NCBI GenBank assembly: GCA_013399015.1 | Contig: VWZX01009072.1 | Location: 1,054,001 to 1,118,000 of the forward strand | Direction: 5' to 3' | DNA from: Galbula dea | Taxonomy: Eukaryota; Chordata; Aves; Piciformes; Galbulidae | Length of the DNA stretch: 64,000 nucleotides | Shown: positions 13,150 to 26,346 of the stretch, piece after piece | How the letters are laid out: each line of letters starts with the position of its first letter | How positions within the stretch are numbered: the first letter of the stretch is position 1 | Position numbers and translations under genes: made by a program | The notes under the pieces: model-generated | Seen by the model: the letters and a program-made list of their open reading frames with translations, nothing else | Database searches by the model: none | What the model was told of the DNA's origin: nothing

Positions 13150-16100
13150 AATGTAAAATCACTTAGACTTATCAGGAAAATTGGAATGCAAACCTAAGGA
13201 CAAATAAGCTTTTATAGAACAATTTTCACTGAACTCTTACTTTTGCAGAATATTGTCTGTAGAAACCAAGAACTGCTGGCTTACAGAAAAGAGCAAGGTT
13301 TTTGTTTGGTGTTTTTTTTTTTTTTTGGTGGGCTTAGTTTTTATTTTGTTTTACATATGAAGAAACCAGTTAATCTCCTGGGAAAAAAAATCTGTTGGCC
13401 ATTTAGAATTTTTTCAGAGTTGTTTGAAGTTTTATTTTCCTCCTCGACTGCATTTTAATCTCATTTCTAATTCCTCAGACCCCTTGATTAGTTCCTTAAT
13501 GGCTTGTGTTTGATGCAAACACCTTGCTATATTTCTCTTTCTGTCTAATAAAAAGCTAATGCATGAAAATGTGAATAAATATTAAAATAAATATTCAAAG
13601 AAATCCCAGTGGGTTCTTTGACACTGTGGAGACTACTTCTAATTTTAGCAGAGGAAAAATCTTTCTGAGAAGAGCCGTGTAATAACAGTATGCTTACCTT
13701 TGATTTCTTTCCTCTTTGAAATACTGTTAATGTGTTTTGCTGTCAAGGACTCTTAGTAATGATTTAGTTTGCAGTAGGATTTTTGTCAGCTTCACTCAGT
13801 TCTGATGTGCAAGAAGCTGTGTGACAGATGATGTGACGTGGGAAGGAAAGCTTGCCCAGCTGGTTGAGGTCATATGGCAGATGTGTTTTGAGTATGGTTA
13901 TATGATGAGAAGGTGGAGTGGTTGTCCTACTGCAGGCTGGTGCACAGGTGTCTGCCTATGAACCTTGTCTTTCCATGGGAGAGCTCTCAGTTTTTTGGGA
14001 TCACTGAAAGTACAGGTTGGCATATACAGCAGGATAACTTTTTCCAGACAGAAAGAAGCCACTGCCCTCTTAATGCATGAGCTATCTGAGGCACACAGTG
14101 GGCCAGGAGAAATAAGTGTTGCTATGCTAGAGGGATGAGACATGATAGATCTATGCCTCATAAAAATTAAGAATAAGGTATTAGCATTGCATTTTACCTC
14201 CCTTTGGTTTACTTGCTAGCTCTAAGGATAGAGGAGGAACTGAAAGCATGAGGCTGGTGATGAGTACAGATTGCTAGTAGTCCTCAACCCACTAATGGAA
14301 AGTATCTTCTCTGTAGTCTTATCTGCTTTGATTCATTTGAGGAAATGTCTTTTTGTCCCAAATCTTTGCACTTCAAAAGTTTTATTTCCCTTTTCGTGTC
14401 TCTTAGATTTACCTAAGGATCTTTTTATTTTTCTTATTTATCAAAACTTTTAAGTGTTTTATGGATAAGAGTTTTTATGGATAACCAGTTCCCAGTAGGC
14501 TAAAAAGCACAAAACAGAGGGCATATGTCTCTGAAAGAAAGGCACCTCTAACTACAGTTTATACTGATAAGGCTCGATTAGTGGCATCTCCTACAAACAG
14601 TATGTTTGTATTAATATGGAAGATTGCCACTTGGAACTCTCTCTCTAGAACCATAAATTGTGAAATGAATTATAAAAACTGCTGTCTCTGGTAACTCAAT
14701 TCTGTTTGATCTGAACAGTCCTTTTTAAAAAGTCTTTTCATTACCAGAGTTTGTTCTGAAATTGATGGTGAGTATGGCAACCTCTGAGTGATTGGTAATT
14801 GATTGAAATAGTTGTGGTGTATATTTTTACAAAAATACCAGTTATACAATATGGGACTAGAAGATGAGAGTAGGAACTATTTATATTCATATACACTGAT
14901 TGTCTTTAAAATTCAACTTGTACAACCTGAACAACAGCTGAACAACAGCTCCATTCCTCCCCCTTTTATTTTTCCTCATCAGTTTTGTAAGTGTTTCTTA
15001 CAAATCATATTTTCTATCTAACCATTGCTGACTGGCTCCTGGCTTCAACACAAGGCTGATTACAGTGCCAGGAAATGTTCTGAGATTTTCAGCTCAGTAG
15101 TAGCTGAGTAGCACAATTATTTTAGGAGATTAACCTTCATACCGAGACAGATGGAGCTGATCCAGTCTACACATCTACTATAGAGGAGTAGCCAAACACA
15201 CACCATAGCCACACCAGACTACTACAGTTTCTTAGCAACTGTCATCTACTGATGGCCTTTCCTGACAGGGAATTAAGACCTTGTTCTCTTCAATCCCTTC
15301 AGACAAAACTCTGGAAATTTACCAGTGCAGGAAGAAAAAATGAACAGAGGACTTCTTTTCTTTTCAGGAGTTACTGCTTTGCTTGTTTCTTCTTTCCACT
15401 CTGAAGCACTTCATATTACTGCTCTGTTTTGCATGATTTCTGGTTAAATAGTTCATTATCTGTTGGGTTTTGAGGCTTTCTCTTTTTTTGGTCTTTTGGT
15501 TGAATATGGAGTATTACAGTGGAGCTGTTGTGTATCTTAGACCTTCCTAGAGTTCAAATCACCTCTGCAGGTTTGAATTGCACATCTGTTAGGAGAAACA
15601 AGTGGTGCTTTGGCCAGCTAATTTTATTTTCAATTCATAGGTATTTGTTTCTGGCATTGGAAAGTTGATTCCTGTAATTGAGAGACAATTAGCAGTATGT
15701 GTATTTCCCAGTAAACAAAACATGGGAGACTGGAAGAAAACCTAGCTTTGGATCCCATTCACAAAGGAATGCACTTGCTCAGTGATGTAGGATGTTGATA
15801 TTCCCTGCTGATTATGCTGTAGAATATATAGTTCTATCTTGTGTTTTATCTGTTCATCCTGACCTGAAGCATTCATGTCTGAGATTTCTCACAGTGACTT
15901 TGTACACTGTTCTCACCCTCACCCACCCTTGTATTCTGGAGACCTACACTCACGTAACCCTTTTATTTTAATATTTCCTGATACTCAAATTGTTCCTAAT
16001 TCTTGCTTTGTAATATGTGTAGTGTAGGGCCTGACTGCACGGAGAAGATGATGTGAGCTGAGGTAGGGTAGGAAGTTAAAGCACAGCAGCTATTCCTCAC

Positions 16101-16616
16101 TGAATGTCTTTGTTTGAACTTAATGCATTCTTAAGGGGGATGGAATACTCACTGCATAGCATGAGTGTCTACATGAGAAAACATTTTGAAATAGCTACTC
16201 CATCCCGCTTCTCCATATGAACAATTTACTTTTTTTGTGTCTCCAGCACAAACAAACAAACAATCCTGACAACAAACAATCCTGAAATGTCACACTTTTT
16301 TTACATTCTCATCATGCAATTGTCTTTCTTTATCATTCTGATAGGTCTGTAATTGGGGCCAGGAATATCTGAGAAGACTAATTATAATTCAGACATAAAA
16401 ATTCTCTTTTACTCTTTTGACCAATTTTATTATGAATCTTTTCATCTCCCATCAGTTGCTTTTCAGATTATTAAAAATATTATTTGTTAAAAAAAATTGT
16501 CTAGAATATTTATCAACTCTCTTCTTTGATGGGAAGAATGTTACAAATTAATTCTTCAAGTGACTTAAACGTTGCACGCTCTTGGTAGAAATTCACCTCT
16601 CAGATGTTTTCTTTTT

Positions 16617-16690
16617 AAATCACAGAATCACAGAATGTTAGGAGTTGCAAGGGACCTCGAAAGATCAAATCTTTGTGTGTTTCCTTGCAT
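16617..16690 (-). repeat. CR1 LINE 3'-end fragment, minus strand
   Basis: The sequence begins with two copies of an AATCACAG-type unit and continues GTTAGGAGTTGCAAGGGACC, then TCGAAAGATC. This is the reverse complement of the conserved CR1 3' end (GGTCCCTTCCAAC followed by the ATTCTRTG tail). Only about 70 bp remain, as expected for 5'-truncated CR1 copies. Confidence 0.75.
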
Positions 16691-17764
16691 GATGAAAACT
16701 GATAGAACACCCAGTGATGCATATCAAGAGGTATATACTTTTGCTCACCTGTGTTCAGCTGAGAGCATAATTTTAAGAATTTTGCTGTAGTTTGAATGTC
16801 ACAGATTTCATCTAGCAGTATAGCTCAGACAAAGTGTCACACTTGTGCTGATTTCAAATTAGTTTAAAATGAAGTCATGAAGAATTCATATTTTATTCCT
16901 GTTGTTTTTTGTAGTTCAACAACATGTTGGCCAAGACTGGAAATATTAAAGAAGCTGACAATAATTTGATGGGTATCCCAAAACATAAGGGGGAGGCTAT
17001 TCTATAAGAGATGACAGGAGGAATTATGTGCAGTCTTTAATGAATTTGGTTTTTACTACTTGATCTGCTCACTAGTCCTCCTGTGATTTTCTGCTATGAT
17101 CATATTCAATTAAATGTGTCTGTTACCTAAAGTCTTTTTAATATTCATGTTATTAAATAATTAGAGAAATTTCCTTCAATTGATTTACTCGTAAACATTG
17201 AATTTTGCTGAAATCTTTCATACTTTAGTACCTTTAAGCTTGATAAAGTAAGACAATTATTTCATTTTTATGCCTTTTTTTGGAAGCACACTCAAGTTTT
17301 TGTTAAGTGAATTTTTTAAAGCAAACAAATCAAAGGCTGTAATTTTATATGGGCTGTCTTTCATTTCTTACCATGAGTTTAGAAAACTAAAACCTTTTGT
17401 AGATTACACTGACAGCAGTGTATGTGAAAACTTCTTGGATTGCTATTCTGCCACTAAATAGGTTATTACACTTAGAAAATTCTTAATTTGCTTAGGTCAA
17501 GCATTCTTCTTTCTTAGCAGTTTACATTAAAAAAAAAGTTTGAAGTGTTTCACATCATTGTGTTCCTCACCAGGCTTAACTGACAGAGTTGTGTTGCCAG
17601 TGTTAAAACTAATACTAGGGATGCTATTCCTCTGTCCATAGTGTGAGATAGGTAGTGAGAGTAAATCTTTTTGAATTTAAAAGGTGATATTTTTCTTTGC
17701 TACCAGTAAATATATCACTTAATTATGTATTCTTTGTGTAACTGAGGTTTTTTGTTTGCATTAG

Positions 17765-17892
17765 AATCTCGTCCTTTGTCACTTCCTGTGAAAACCATGC
17801 TGAATTCATCTGAGAGCTGCAGAAGTCCTGAAGAAAGAATGAAGGAATTTATTGGAATAGTGTGGAATGCAGTTAAGCGCCTTACACTTCAG
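17765..17892 (+). CDS. VPS13B: VPS13B coding exon (inferred exon 22)
   Basis: The exon is 128 nt; two bases complete the Glu codon begun in the previous exon, then 42 whole codons end in phase 0. The translation reads ESRPLSLPVKTMLNSSESC, then SPEERMKEFIGIVWNAVKRL and TLQ. The helix-like SPEERMKEFIGIVWNAVKRL segment is nearly identical to the human protein as I remember it. The acceptor is TTTGCATTAG, ending at 17764. The donor is TTCAG/GTAAGA with GT at 17893-17894, a strong consensus. It lies between the Ser/Lys-rich loop of the previous exon and the SCCVF segment of the next one. Confidence 0.97.
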
Positions 17893-20213
17893 GTAAGATG
17901 AAAAGGAAGTGAAAAAAATCTCTTTCCAAACTTTATGATACTTTTTATGCATTCTAGTGCTTTTTATTAGAGGGTTTTTAAAGGAGCTCCTCAGTTTTAT
18001 TGTCTTATTTCAGTAGTTTCAAAGTCTTAGAGAATGAAAAATAAAATACAGATTTTTCGTAAATGAAGCAAAGAATGCTTTGGTTTTAGAATATTAGTTT
18101 TCAAAATACTTTTTGATATCTAAAGGAATCCAGAGAAAAATTCTGTGAGGAAAAAATGCTTGTCAGACTTTTCTGTATTATAAACATAGCTCTACCCCTT
18201 TTTACCCATAGCTATGTTTGCAGAAAACCTTCCTTTTAAAAAATATTTAAGGAAAGTGTGTATGACAAATACTTTCTTGGGGATTATGATCCAATATGAT
18301 GTTATACAGGGGTGCCTTAATTGCTTATTGTCTATAGTTTTCTTTATGCAGGACAAGTAGATGACCACTTGGATGAAACCATTCCTAGACTACTCTAGAT
18401 GGTGATCTCTGCTCAATAAAAGCAGACTTATGTAGCAGTATGTGTGCATGCTATACACAAGAGGCCATGTTACAAGTCTAGTGGCTAGATGACTCAGAAA
18501 TGCTAGAATTAGTACTCTGTTCTTCCAGTTACATAGCAAGTGCCTGCTTAGAAATTACTCTTAGAAAAGTATTGTGATCTGTGCCTTTTGGACTGTACAT
18601 TCTATGAGAAAGATATTTTGTGGTATGCCAGCATATGGTAGCAAAACTTTTTTTATCTTCAAATAAGATTTTAAAAAAATACAACCCCCCCTGTTTCCGA
18701 ACGTGATTGTTGAATGCCTGCTTCTTCTTCCTGTCAAGAAATATATTTACTTACGTATGGGTTCATCCCAGAACCTTTGTCAGTTTTATTCCCCTTTCAT
18801 AGAGAAGGTGCTCAGGGCTAAAAGTATTAGAAAGTTTGAAAGTTTAAGTTTTGCTTGAGCAAGAATTTGATTTGTGACTTGATTGCTGAAGATTCTGAAG
18901 TTGAGGAGATGCTTTTGATGAACTCTATCTATTTTTCAGACAGCTCTTTCTTTTCCTTTCATTCTTAATGTTGCCACCACTGGAGATTAAAATGGCTAGA
19001 TAAGGAGAGTCAAGAGAGAGAATTTGTGAGGTTAGTTCAAGGACGCAGTGTGTTTTTGTTATACATCTGAGTGGGACCTAGCACAATGAGACCCCCTTTA
19101 TAAATGAGGCTTATTGTTTGAGTCATAATAATATAATAATGAGGATGATGGAGAGCTGGATCCTTTATAAATGAGAAAAAATTAATCAGGACTAAGATAT
19201 TCTGATCATACATCAAGTACAGGATGATACTTTATTAAACATATACATTTTATTAAGCACATGCATATATTTATATGTTAAATTTATACAGATTTTCTGT
19301 ATTTTACTATCCTCTGGCATTAAAAAGGCAAATTTCTAGCATATTTTGTTTGGTTAAATGGTGGAGCACTTAGACTCTAAGGTTATTTCTAAAGCTGTTT
19401 TCAAGTTCCTGGATCTCTTATTAACATGGTTGTAGAACAGAAAAGTCTGTAGTTGTCATCAGATAGAACAGAACTTCATAACTTAAAATCATCAAAGAAT
19501 TATTCTTTTAGTGGAAGTTTGAGTAAGTAAATGTGTTTGGAACCAAAGTAACTGGAAAGTTTATTTTGGATCCAGAGTTGGTACTTACTTAGCCCTAGCC
19601 CTGGCTTGCTCATCATAGAATTGCATGAAGATTTTGTGCATTGGAGTTCTAGTAAGCTAGTAGTATTTAAGTGAAAAGACTTTCATACTTAACTGTAAAA
19701 AATTGTTTTTATTATTTAGTTGTTGTAGGATTTTATATGCAGCCTTGAACTCTTGTTGGCAGTTACACTATGTGAGAGGGTAATAGTCACTTTTCACGTG
19801 TTCTTCATGCTATTAGTTGCTAAAATTGGGGAGCAGTATAAGCATAATTACTTTTAATTGGTTGTTAATGCTGAATTCCAGTGAAAACAATGGGGGATCT
19901 GTATTAAAAGCGAATGAATTAATGAGTAGTGTTGCAATGAATGCCAACTAAGTAAGAGCGTAATTATTGAAAATAAAACTTAGGCAGTTATTCCACATGC
20001 CTTTGAATATCCCTGAAATTATTTGAAAAAAATAGTCTGTTTCCTGAATTGATTGAAAATACTATTTTCTTTGAAGCATGTAACTTGTACAAAATTTTGG
20101 TCAAAGTAAAATATTGATTGAAAGAACAGAAATGTAAAGATGAGACTGGCTAGAGTTCCTGTTCTTTGTTCTTTATTCATGGGTCAGGAAGAGATTCTGT
20201 GACTCAAAATCAC

Positions 20214-20304
20214 AGCAGTTACTCAGCAGTTACTCAGCAGTTACTCAGCAGTTACTCAGCAGTTACTCAGCAGTTACTCAGCAGTTATTCAGCAGTTGTT
20301 ATTC
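20214..20304. repeat. 11-bp minisatellite, about eight units
   Basis: The unit AGCAGTTACTC is repeated six times without change (20214-20279). It is followed by one copy with a single C to T change (20280-20290) and one degenerate copy with a 3-bp insertion (20291-20304). It is intronic. The even spacing has no unique spacers, so it is a tandem repeat and not a CRISPR array. Confidence 0.95.
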
Positions 20305-23300
20305 AGGAGAAAGGATGATTTCTTAAGTTGGTTACTTACTGCAAGCTAACAAAAAATTCAATTTTCTGTAACTAAATAAAAACTTTTTAAATTCAAGCTT
20401 TCTTAGAAAAGAGTAGGAATACTGTGCAGTGCTAAGACATTGTGTTTTAAATAGTCAAAAGAAAATGCAGCTGATCCTTATTATACTCATTTGTATGTGC
20501 AGGTAGCCTGCTCTCTCTTAGTTCTCTTACTCATGTGCTCTGGTTTCCATTTATGTCATTTTTACTTCTTGTCTAACTTCAAAACATGATTTGCTGGTTT
20601 GCCTTTTTCAATTCTAACTAGCAGTGTATGTCTGTTTCAAGTGCAGATGGTCTAATTGGGTAGAGCTAATTTGGATGTCAGAGGCTGAGGTATGGTCTTA
20701 GAGTAATGGCCACAGAGTAATCTGTACGTGATGTGTCTAACAGTAGTTCTTTGCGCTTTGGGGAGTCATCGCAAGATTATAGTCTGTACATGAAACCCTC
20801 AGAAAAACACATTAGCCGTTCTGCCAAGAGCATGTGATGGATGGTGACTAATGCAGAAAGAGGCCACTTCCCAGGAGACACCTTGTGGGTCATCTTCAAT
20901 GCCTCTAATTGGTTTACATAGCTATAAAACGTGGCTTGGAGAAGGGAATCTCCTCACAGAATCGCTATCATGAAGGGCTGTAAAGACTTGTATAACCTTT
21001 CCCTCTCCTTTACAGTTGTACAGGATAACTGTGGCATGTCACTTGTTTTGTTTCACTCCCTCCCACTCACTATTTAGGAAGACCTAATTCTTCTGCATGT
21101 ATATTTCACTGCTCTCTCTGTTGAGCAACATTCTTTTTATAAAATATGAATTAAAAATACTCCATTTATTCCAGTAACTTAATACTTTCCTTTTTATACA
21201 ACAGTCTTAAAGTCATTGCACTGTTTTAGGCTTACATATTAGTAAAAGCTTAGAGCAGTATGCTTTGCATAAGTTTTTAGAAGTAGAAGGGAAAGTACTA
21301 CTTTCTTCATTGATTTATCATTACTGTGTGTTACTTAGTATGTACAGGCATTGACATAATAGAAATGAAAATAAGGGGTAATTCTGTTTCAAGAATTTGT
21401 AATAATTCCTTCTCTTTAACACATGAATGTGTTCAGTATTGGCAAAAGAACACGTTGCTACCAAAACTGAAATAAGATCCTTGAAACAGAAAGGATGTTG
21501 CCATGGAAAAATGAAGTAACACTCAGTGCAGCTGCGAAGCATTAATGAATAGGATATTTTTTTAAAAGATCATTTGTGTTTGGTGTGGCTTGCAGGGTCC
21601 CAACCAGATGGTTTCCATGAACAGGATCTGACCCCCAGCTTGAGGACTTCTTACTGGCAGATTACTTCATTTTCTTTCCCCTGGATTGTCAGATCCTTAC
21701 ATTAATACAAGATTTACTGCTGCAGATTTATATTCAGTTACATAAATCACTCACATTTTACATTAAATTCACAATTTCGGACACAGTTTAACAGTTATTT
21801 AAAAACTGCAAAAAGATTTATATGATAGATTTAATATATGCTATTGATGTAGTTTAATTTTAAGAATTTGGATTACATATATTTTAAAGCACTTGTCTGA
21901 TTGATGAAGCAACCTGTAGTGCACGTTCTCACTTTTGTGCAACATACAACTCCATCATTTTAGATGGGCTCCTCCATTTTTTCACTAGAACTTGTTATTA
22001 GACAGATTACCAGATTCTGTCAAGTAAGCATAGACAAATTCCATTGAAGTTGGCAGTTGTGTGTCAGAAAAATCTGCATTTGAGGAGTTCAACAGGTGCA
22101 ATTCGGTTTTGCACTTATTGGGACCTTGTGTATCCATGTTAGCAATTTCTTCTGTAACTAATTATTTGTGGTATATTGCTATATGTTCAGTGTGTTCACC
22201 TTTGAAATCCTGCAGTAAGGCTTTGCAAAATTCATTTACTCATTTATAAACTTTAAATGAAACACAAGTAAGCAAACTGTGTCTGTAACCAAATCTGTAG
22301 TATTACAAATGGCCTGATGCTATCATGTAAATCCCAGTAAAATTCATGGTCCAACTCCCACAAAGTTGTTTGAAAATGAATAACAAAGTAGCTGCTTATG
22401 TAAACAGGATTTCCCTCAATCATTTGAAGTAATGAAACTCTTGTGATTCTATTTAAATATTCTTGATATGGCAAAGTAAAATAAAAATGATCTGAAGAAC
22501 TTGTCTTCAGTGCAAAGCTGTACTGAACTGTAAATCAAGTGTAAAAAGCCTACTGATTATTGAGATCTTTTCTCAAGTACTTCATAAAACATCTTCTGTA
22601 TGATCCTGCTGCTGGTAATGTGATGAAGCATAGTTTCCAAGTTGGTGGAATTTTTGGATTATTACCACCACATGGTTTGTATATCCAGGCAGCATTTGAT
22701 GTTAATCATCATGGAGAGATATATATATATGTGAAAAATGGATGACTTGTTATAAACTGTTTACTCAGCAAATGCACTTATAAAACAAAAGTTACACTAT
22801 CATAATTTCTTTTGTCAGCTATTTATCATTATCCCACAATGGCTTGACCTGCAACCTATTACTAATAGACCAGAAAGTGATCTAAAGTGTCACTGTAAAA
22901 ATCTTTGCAAATTGACACAATGACTAATTTACCAGTTAACAAAAAAAAAATCCAAACCTGTTACATCTGTAACAATACACCATTACTTTTCATCCAGTAT
23001 AAAGTACACACTGCAACCTTGGATCAATAAACTACTTATCAAATATGTAATTAACTTCATTTTACAACTCAAACAGTTCTAAAACTAGAAACAAACACAG
23101 ACTTCATGTAACAATGTATTTATTTTTGCAAAATCCTACTTAGGTTTTTCTGCAGTGAATTCTTGTCAGTTTGTCTAAGCAAAAGAGCACAGAAATGCTG
23201 AAATAAAGATGGATATCTTTGTTCTCCTCACCAGGTTGGCGAAGTACTTAAGGTGCTGGGGAATTCCAGCTCTATTACAAATCACTGCTCTGGTCTTGAG

Positions 23301-24312
23301 GGACTATTAGCCTTTAAGGGCAGGATATGGAGTAAAAACCTTTGTTGTCAGTCTTAAGCTGTGGTGTCCTTAATGATGTCAATTTGAAAGACATCGGTTT
23401 AAAGCAAATGTTCATTTAGCACAACAACAAATAACATCTTGCGTCTAACATTTTGTACACTAGACTTTTCTAAACAATGTGAAAAAATGAACTGAGCTTG
23501 GACTCACTTAACAAAGCCTTCAAGTGCACAGGCTATTAGGGCTAGTTGATATCCAGGTACAGAATATTACTTGCAAGAGCCAAGGAAGACTAACAGTCCA
23601 GAGCTTAACCTCTGAGTTAACAAGTCTTGGTTTGGGCTCACTCAGCTATGCTAGAAGCTCATAAGCTTATAAAGAAGCTCATGGCAGAATGGTCAGAAAT
23701 GTTTCAGGGTAGCAGCACTGCTTGAAAATAATGAACAAAAAAATGCTATTTCATATGAAGCCATAAGCATTGCTTCTGATTTGCAAGGAAAACATGACAA
23801 AAGCTGTATAAACTTTTTGGACTTTATTAATTTCTCATTCTCTCTGTGTATGCATGCACCTGTCCATTTGTTTTAAAGTCAGTTTTTCACTAAAGTTTAT
23901 ATTTTTGCTTTATCTGATGACTAACCTTTTTGTACATGCTCATTAGTGTAGACTACAAAGGAAAGACAGACTTTTACCTGAAATAGTTCTTTATAGAAAT
24001 CTTCATAGAAAGTATCAGCATATAAAATGTTAGTTAGTACTAGAGGCATAGCTTTTGCTAACAAAAGCTAGTGAACTGCAGAAAAATCAGCATTGTTGTG
24101 AGAACATTTTCTAACTCAATTCCACTTCTTGGGAAAAGCTGTTGAAATGTAGATAGATAGATGCTCGGTTTACAGACCAAAAAATCACACTTCTTCTTTC
24201 CTTCTCTCCCATAATCATACTTTAAGAGGATATATTATTTTCCAACATTTTCTGCCATTTTTGCTCTGAATTCAACTAAAAGCATAGATTATTTTTAATC
24301 AACTGTACTGTT

Positions 24313-24704
24313 CAAGAAGGGTAGGAAGCTTCTGGAGAGGATGCAGAAAAGGTCTACAAAAATGATTAGGGGACTAGAACATCTCTCTTAAGAGGAAAGG
24401 CTGAGTGAGCTGGGGCTGTGTTTAGCCTAGAGAAGACTAAGGCAGGGTCATATCAATGCTTATAAATACTTAACGGGTAGGTGTTGTGAGTGGTGCCTAG
24501 TGACAGGACAAGAGGCAGTGGGCACAAACTGGAACATAGGAAGTTCCATCTAAACATAAGGAGCAACTTCTTTACTTTGAGAGTGGTGGAGCACTGGAAC
24601 AGGCTGCCTAGGGAGGTTGCTCTAGAGGAACCTGCTTTGACAGGGGGGTTGGGCTAGATGAGCTTCAGAGGTCCCTTCCAACCCCTAATATTCTGTGATT
24701 CTGT
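24313..24704 (+). mobile_element. 5'-truncated CR1 LINE, 3' end, plus strand
   Basis: About 390 bp of the CR1 3' end. It includes GAGGAAAGGCTGAGTGAGCT, GTGACAGGACAAGAGGCAGT, then GAGCACTGGAACAGGCTGCC and the terminal TTCCAACCCC followed by the ATTCTGTG-type tail. In intact elements this region encodes the C-terminus of the ORF2 reverse transcriptase protein and the short 3' UTR. The copy is broken by stops and lacks everything upstream. It sits in the same orientation as VPS13B and ends 106 bp before the acceptor of the next exon. Confidence 0.92.
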
Positions 24705-24810
24705 AATGGATGAGTAATTTGGTATTTTGTACCCAGACGAATACTCCACACTGGGGGGAAAACTGGTAACCTGTTTCTGAGAAATCTTTCTTGGCTTTGT
24801 TTTTTTTCAG

Positions 24811-25045
24811 CTTGAAGTGCAATCTTGTTGTGTATTCCTTCCGAATGACAGCCTGCCTTCCCCAAGCACTATTGTATCAGGGGATATTCCTGGGACTGTG
24901 CGAAGCTGGTACCATGGGCAGGCCAGTATGCCTGGGACACTTGTCGTCTGCTTACCCCAGATAAAGATTATGAGTGCTGGACACAAACACATGGAACCGT
25001 TGCAGGAAATCCCATTTGTTGTCCCGAAACCCATCCTGGAAGAAG
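24811..25045 (+). CDS. VPS13B: VPS13B coding exon (inferred exon 23)
   Basis: The exon is 235 nt, phase 0 to phase 1. The translation begins LEVQ, continues SCCVFLPNDSLPSPSTIVSG, passes through DIPGTVRSWYHGQASMPGTL and ends PFVVPKPILEE plus one base. This is among the best conserved parts of the window against human VPS13B as I remember it. The acceptor is a strong pyrimidine tract ending TTTTTCAG at 24810. The donor is GAAGAAG/GTAGTG with GT at 25046-25047. The final G completes Gly with the next exon. By memory, the common Finnish Cohen-syndrome frameshift falls in the corresponding human exon near the paired cysteines. Confidence 0.98.
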
Positions 25046-25474
25046 GTAGTGTGATAAATTCAGAAACACTTAGTCTTTAATTTCCCTTTTTTAATGTTAG
25101 GGAAACTATTTTGTTTTTAATTTTAAAGCTTCTGAAGTTGCGCTGCTTTTTTAGCAATATGTTATGTATTACTGATGGACAGAAATACTGATGACAAGGT
25201 TTGCCCCAGAGAGATCAAAGTGAAACTCATTATCAAAGAGTTCTGTGATATGTTTTGTATGTTTGTTGAAGCCAAAAGAATTCAGAAGTGCAATTTTTAC
25301 CTTCATTGATTCTGTCATTCGAGTTACTGTGTAGCCACAAACAATTGGTTTGACATAACAGGAGGGGGCAGTGAGTTATGAATTCCAAGGCAGATTAGGA
25401 AAAGCTTCTCATGCCACCTTTACTGGTGAACAAACACAAAACAAACTCCACAAACACAAAAAAACCCCATAAAG

Positions 25475-25700
25475 TCTTGGATCTCACATTTAGACTGGAC
25501 ATTAGGAAAATGTTCTTCACTGGGATAGCGGTCAGTCACTGGAACAGGCTCCACAGACAAGTCATGACCCTGTCAGAGTTCAAGATGTGTCTGGATGATG
25601 CTGTTAGTCATATGATTTAGTTTCAGGTACTGCTTTGAGGAGCAGAGAGTTGGACTGGATGATCCTTCTGGTTCCCTTCCAACCCGAGGTAGCCTGTGAG
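25475..25700 (+). mobile_element. Older CR1-like LINE fragment, plus strand
   Basis: The plus-strand translation LDIRKMFFTGIAVSHWNRLH, then a decayed SLEVF-like segment, matches the C-terminus of CR1-type ORF2. The DNA ends GATGATCCTTCTGGTTCCCT followed by TCCAACCC, as in CR1 3' ends. It is more diverged than the copies at 24.3 and 28.8 kb and has lost the clear ATTCTRTG tail. A different CR1 subfamily is likely. Confidence 0.75.
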
Positions 25701-26346
25701 TCCAAATGAGATAAGACATTCATAAATATAGCAGACTAGCAAAAGAAAACAATGGGACTTTATTGGTCATCATGACCAATATGACAATGTGTTCTGTTTT
25801 TAATGTTTCTGTTTCAACAACAACTCTGTTCTGTTTTTTCCTGTAGGGATTGTAGTAAGGATTTTGTAGAGATTTGAAGAAAAAAATTGAGAAAGTTTAT
25901 ATGAGTATTTACAGGAGAATGCTTTTGTGCATAGGCTAAGGATGAGGAAAAAGTGCAGTAGTTCTTATTTAATGTTTAATAGAGGTTTGAGTTGTAGACT
26001 AGTTTGAGGGAAGAATAATCTTTTATCATTCTGCAGCTGATTGAGAAAGGAAAGCTGTAAAGGACCTAACAAGTGAAAGCAAGCTGGTTATATTCAATAC
26101 ATTTTTTTTAAAAGGAGAGCCCTTAGAAGCAATCAAAGTAAATAGTAAATAGGTTTGCAGCAGTGTTTGAAAGGAATCCTGATGTGAAAATCTTGTTCTA
26201 CAGATCTTCCTATGAAAACTTGTGTATTGGAAATAGGTGAGGCAGGTATCCCTAATGGTATTGAGTCTTGGGGTTTGGGTTTCCTTTAATGGCATCCATG
26301 AGATCTAGAAACATAAGCAAGTTTAAAATTTCACAGAAATGCCCGT

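Larger units (their letters stand above)
8586..17764 (+). other. VPS13B intron (9.2 kb)
   Basis: This is AT-rich intron sequence. It holds short CR1-tail fragments at about 9005-9032 and 16617-16690, an AT/TG microsatellite near 10890-10926 and a TA/CA microsatellite at 13120-13149. No open frame here has recognisable homology, and no further VPS13B exon is missing from the protein between its two flanking exons. Confidence 0.85.
17893..24810 (+). other. VPS13B intron (6.9 kb)
   Basis: AT-rich intron. It contains an 11-bp minisatellite at 20214-20304 and a CR1 3' fragment at about 24313-24704, only 106 bp before the acceptor. A slightly GC-richer block at about 20640-20980 with TATA-like and ATTGG motifs is of unknown origin. 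No coding exon is seen. Confidence 0.85.

Noticed and set aside
18182..18219. Small inverted repeat AAACATAGCT / AGCTATGTTT
   Set aside because: The 10-bp stem is too short for a microRNA precursor and is expected by chance in AT-rich DNA.
20214..20304. Regular repeats considered as a CRISPR array
   Set aside because: The units are 11 bp, directly adjacent and without spacers, in a vertebrate intron. It is a minisatellite.
24049..24070. 9-bp perfect hairpin TAGCTTTTG / CAAAAGCTA
   Set aside because: Short, without a T-run or any partner gene. Chance level.
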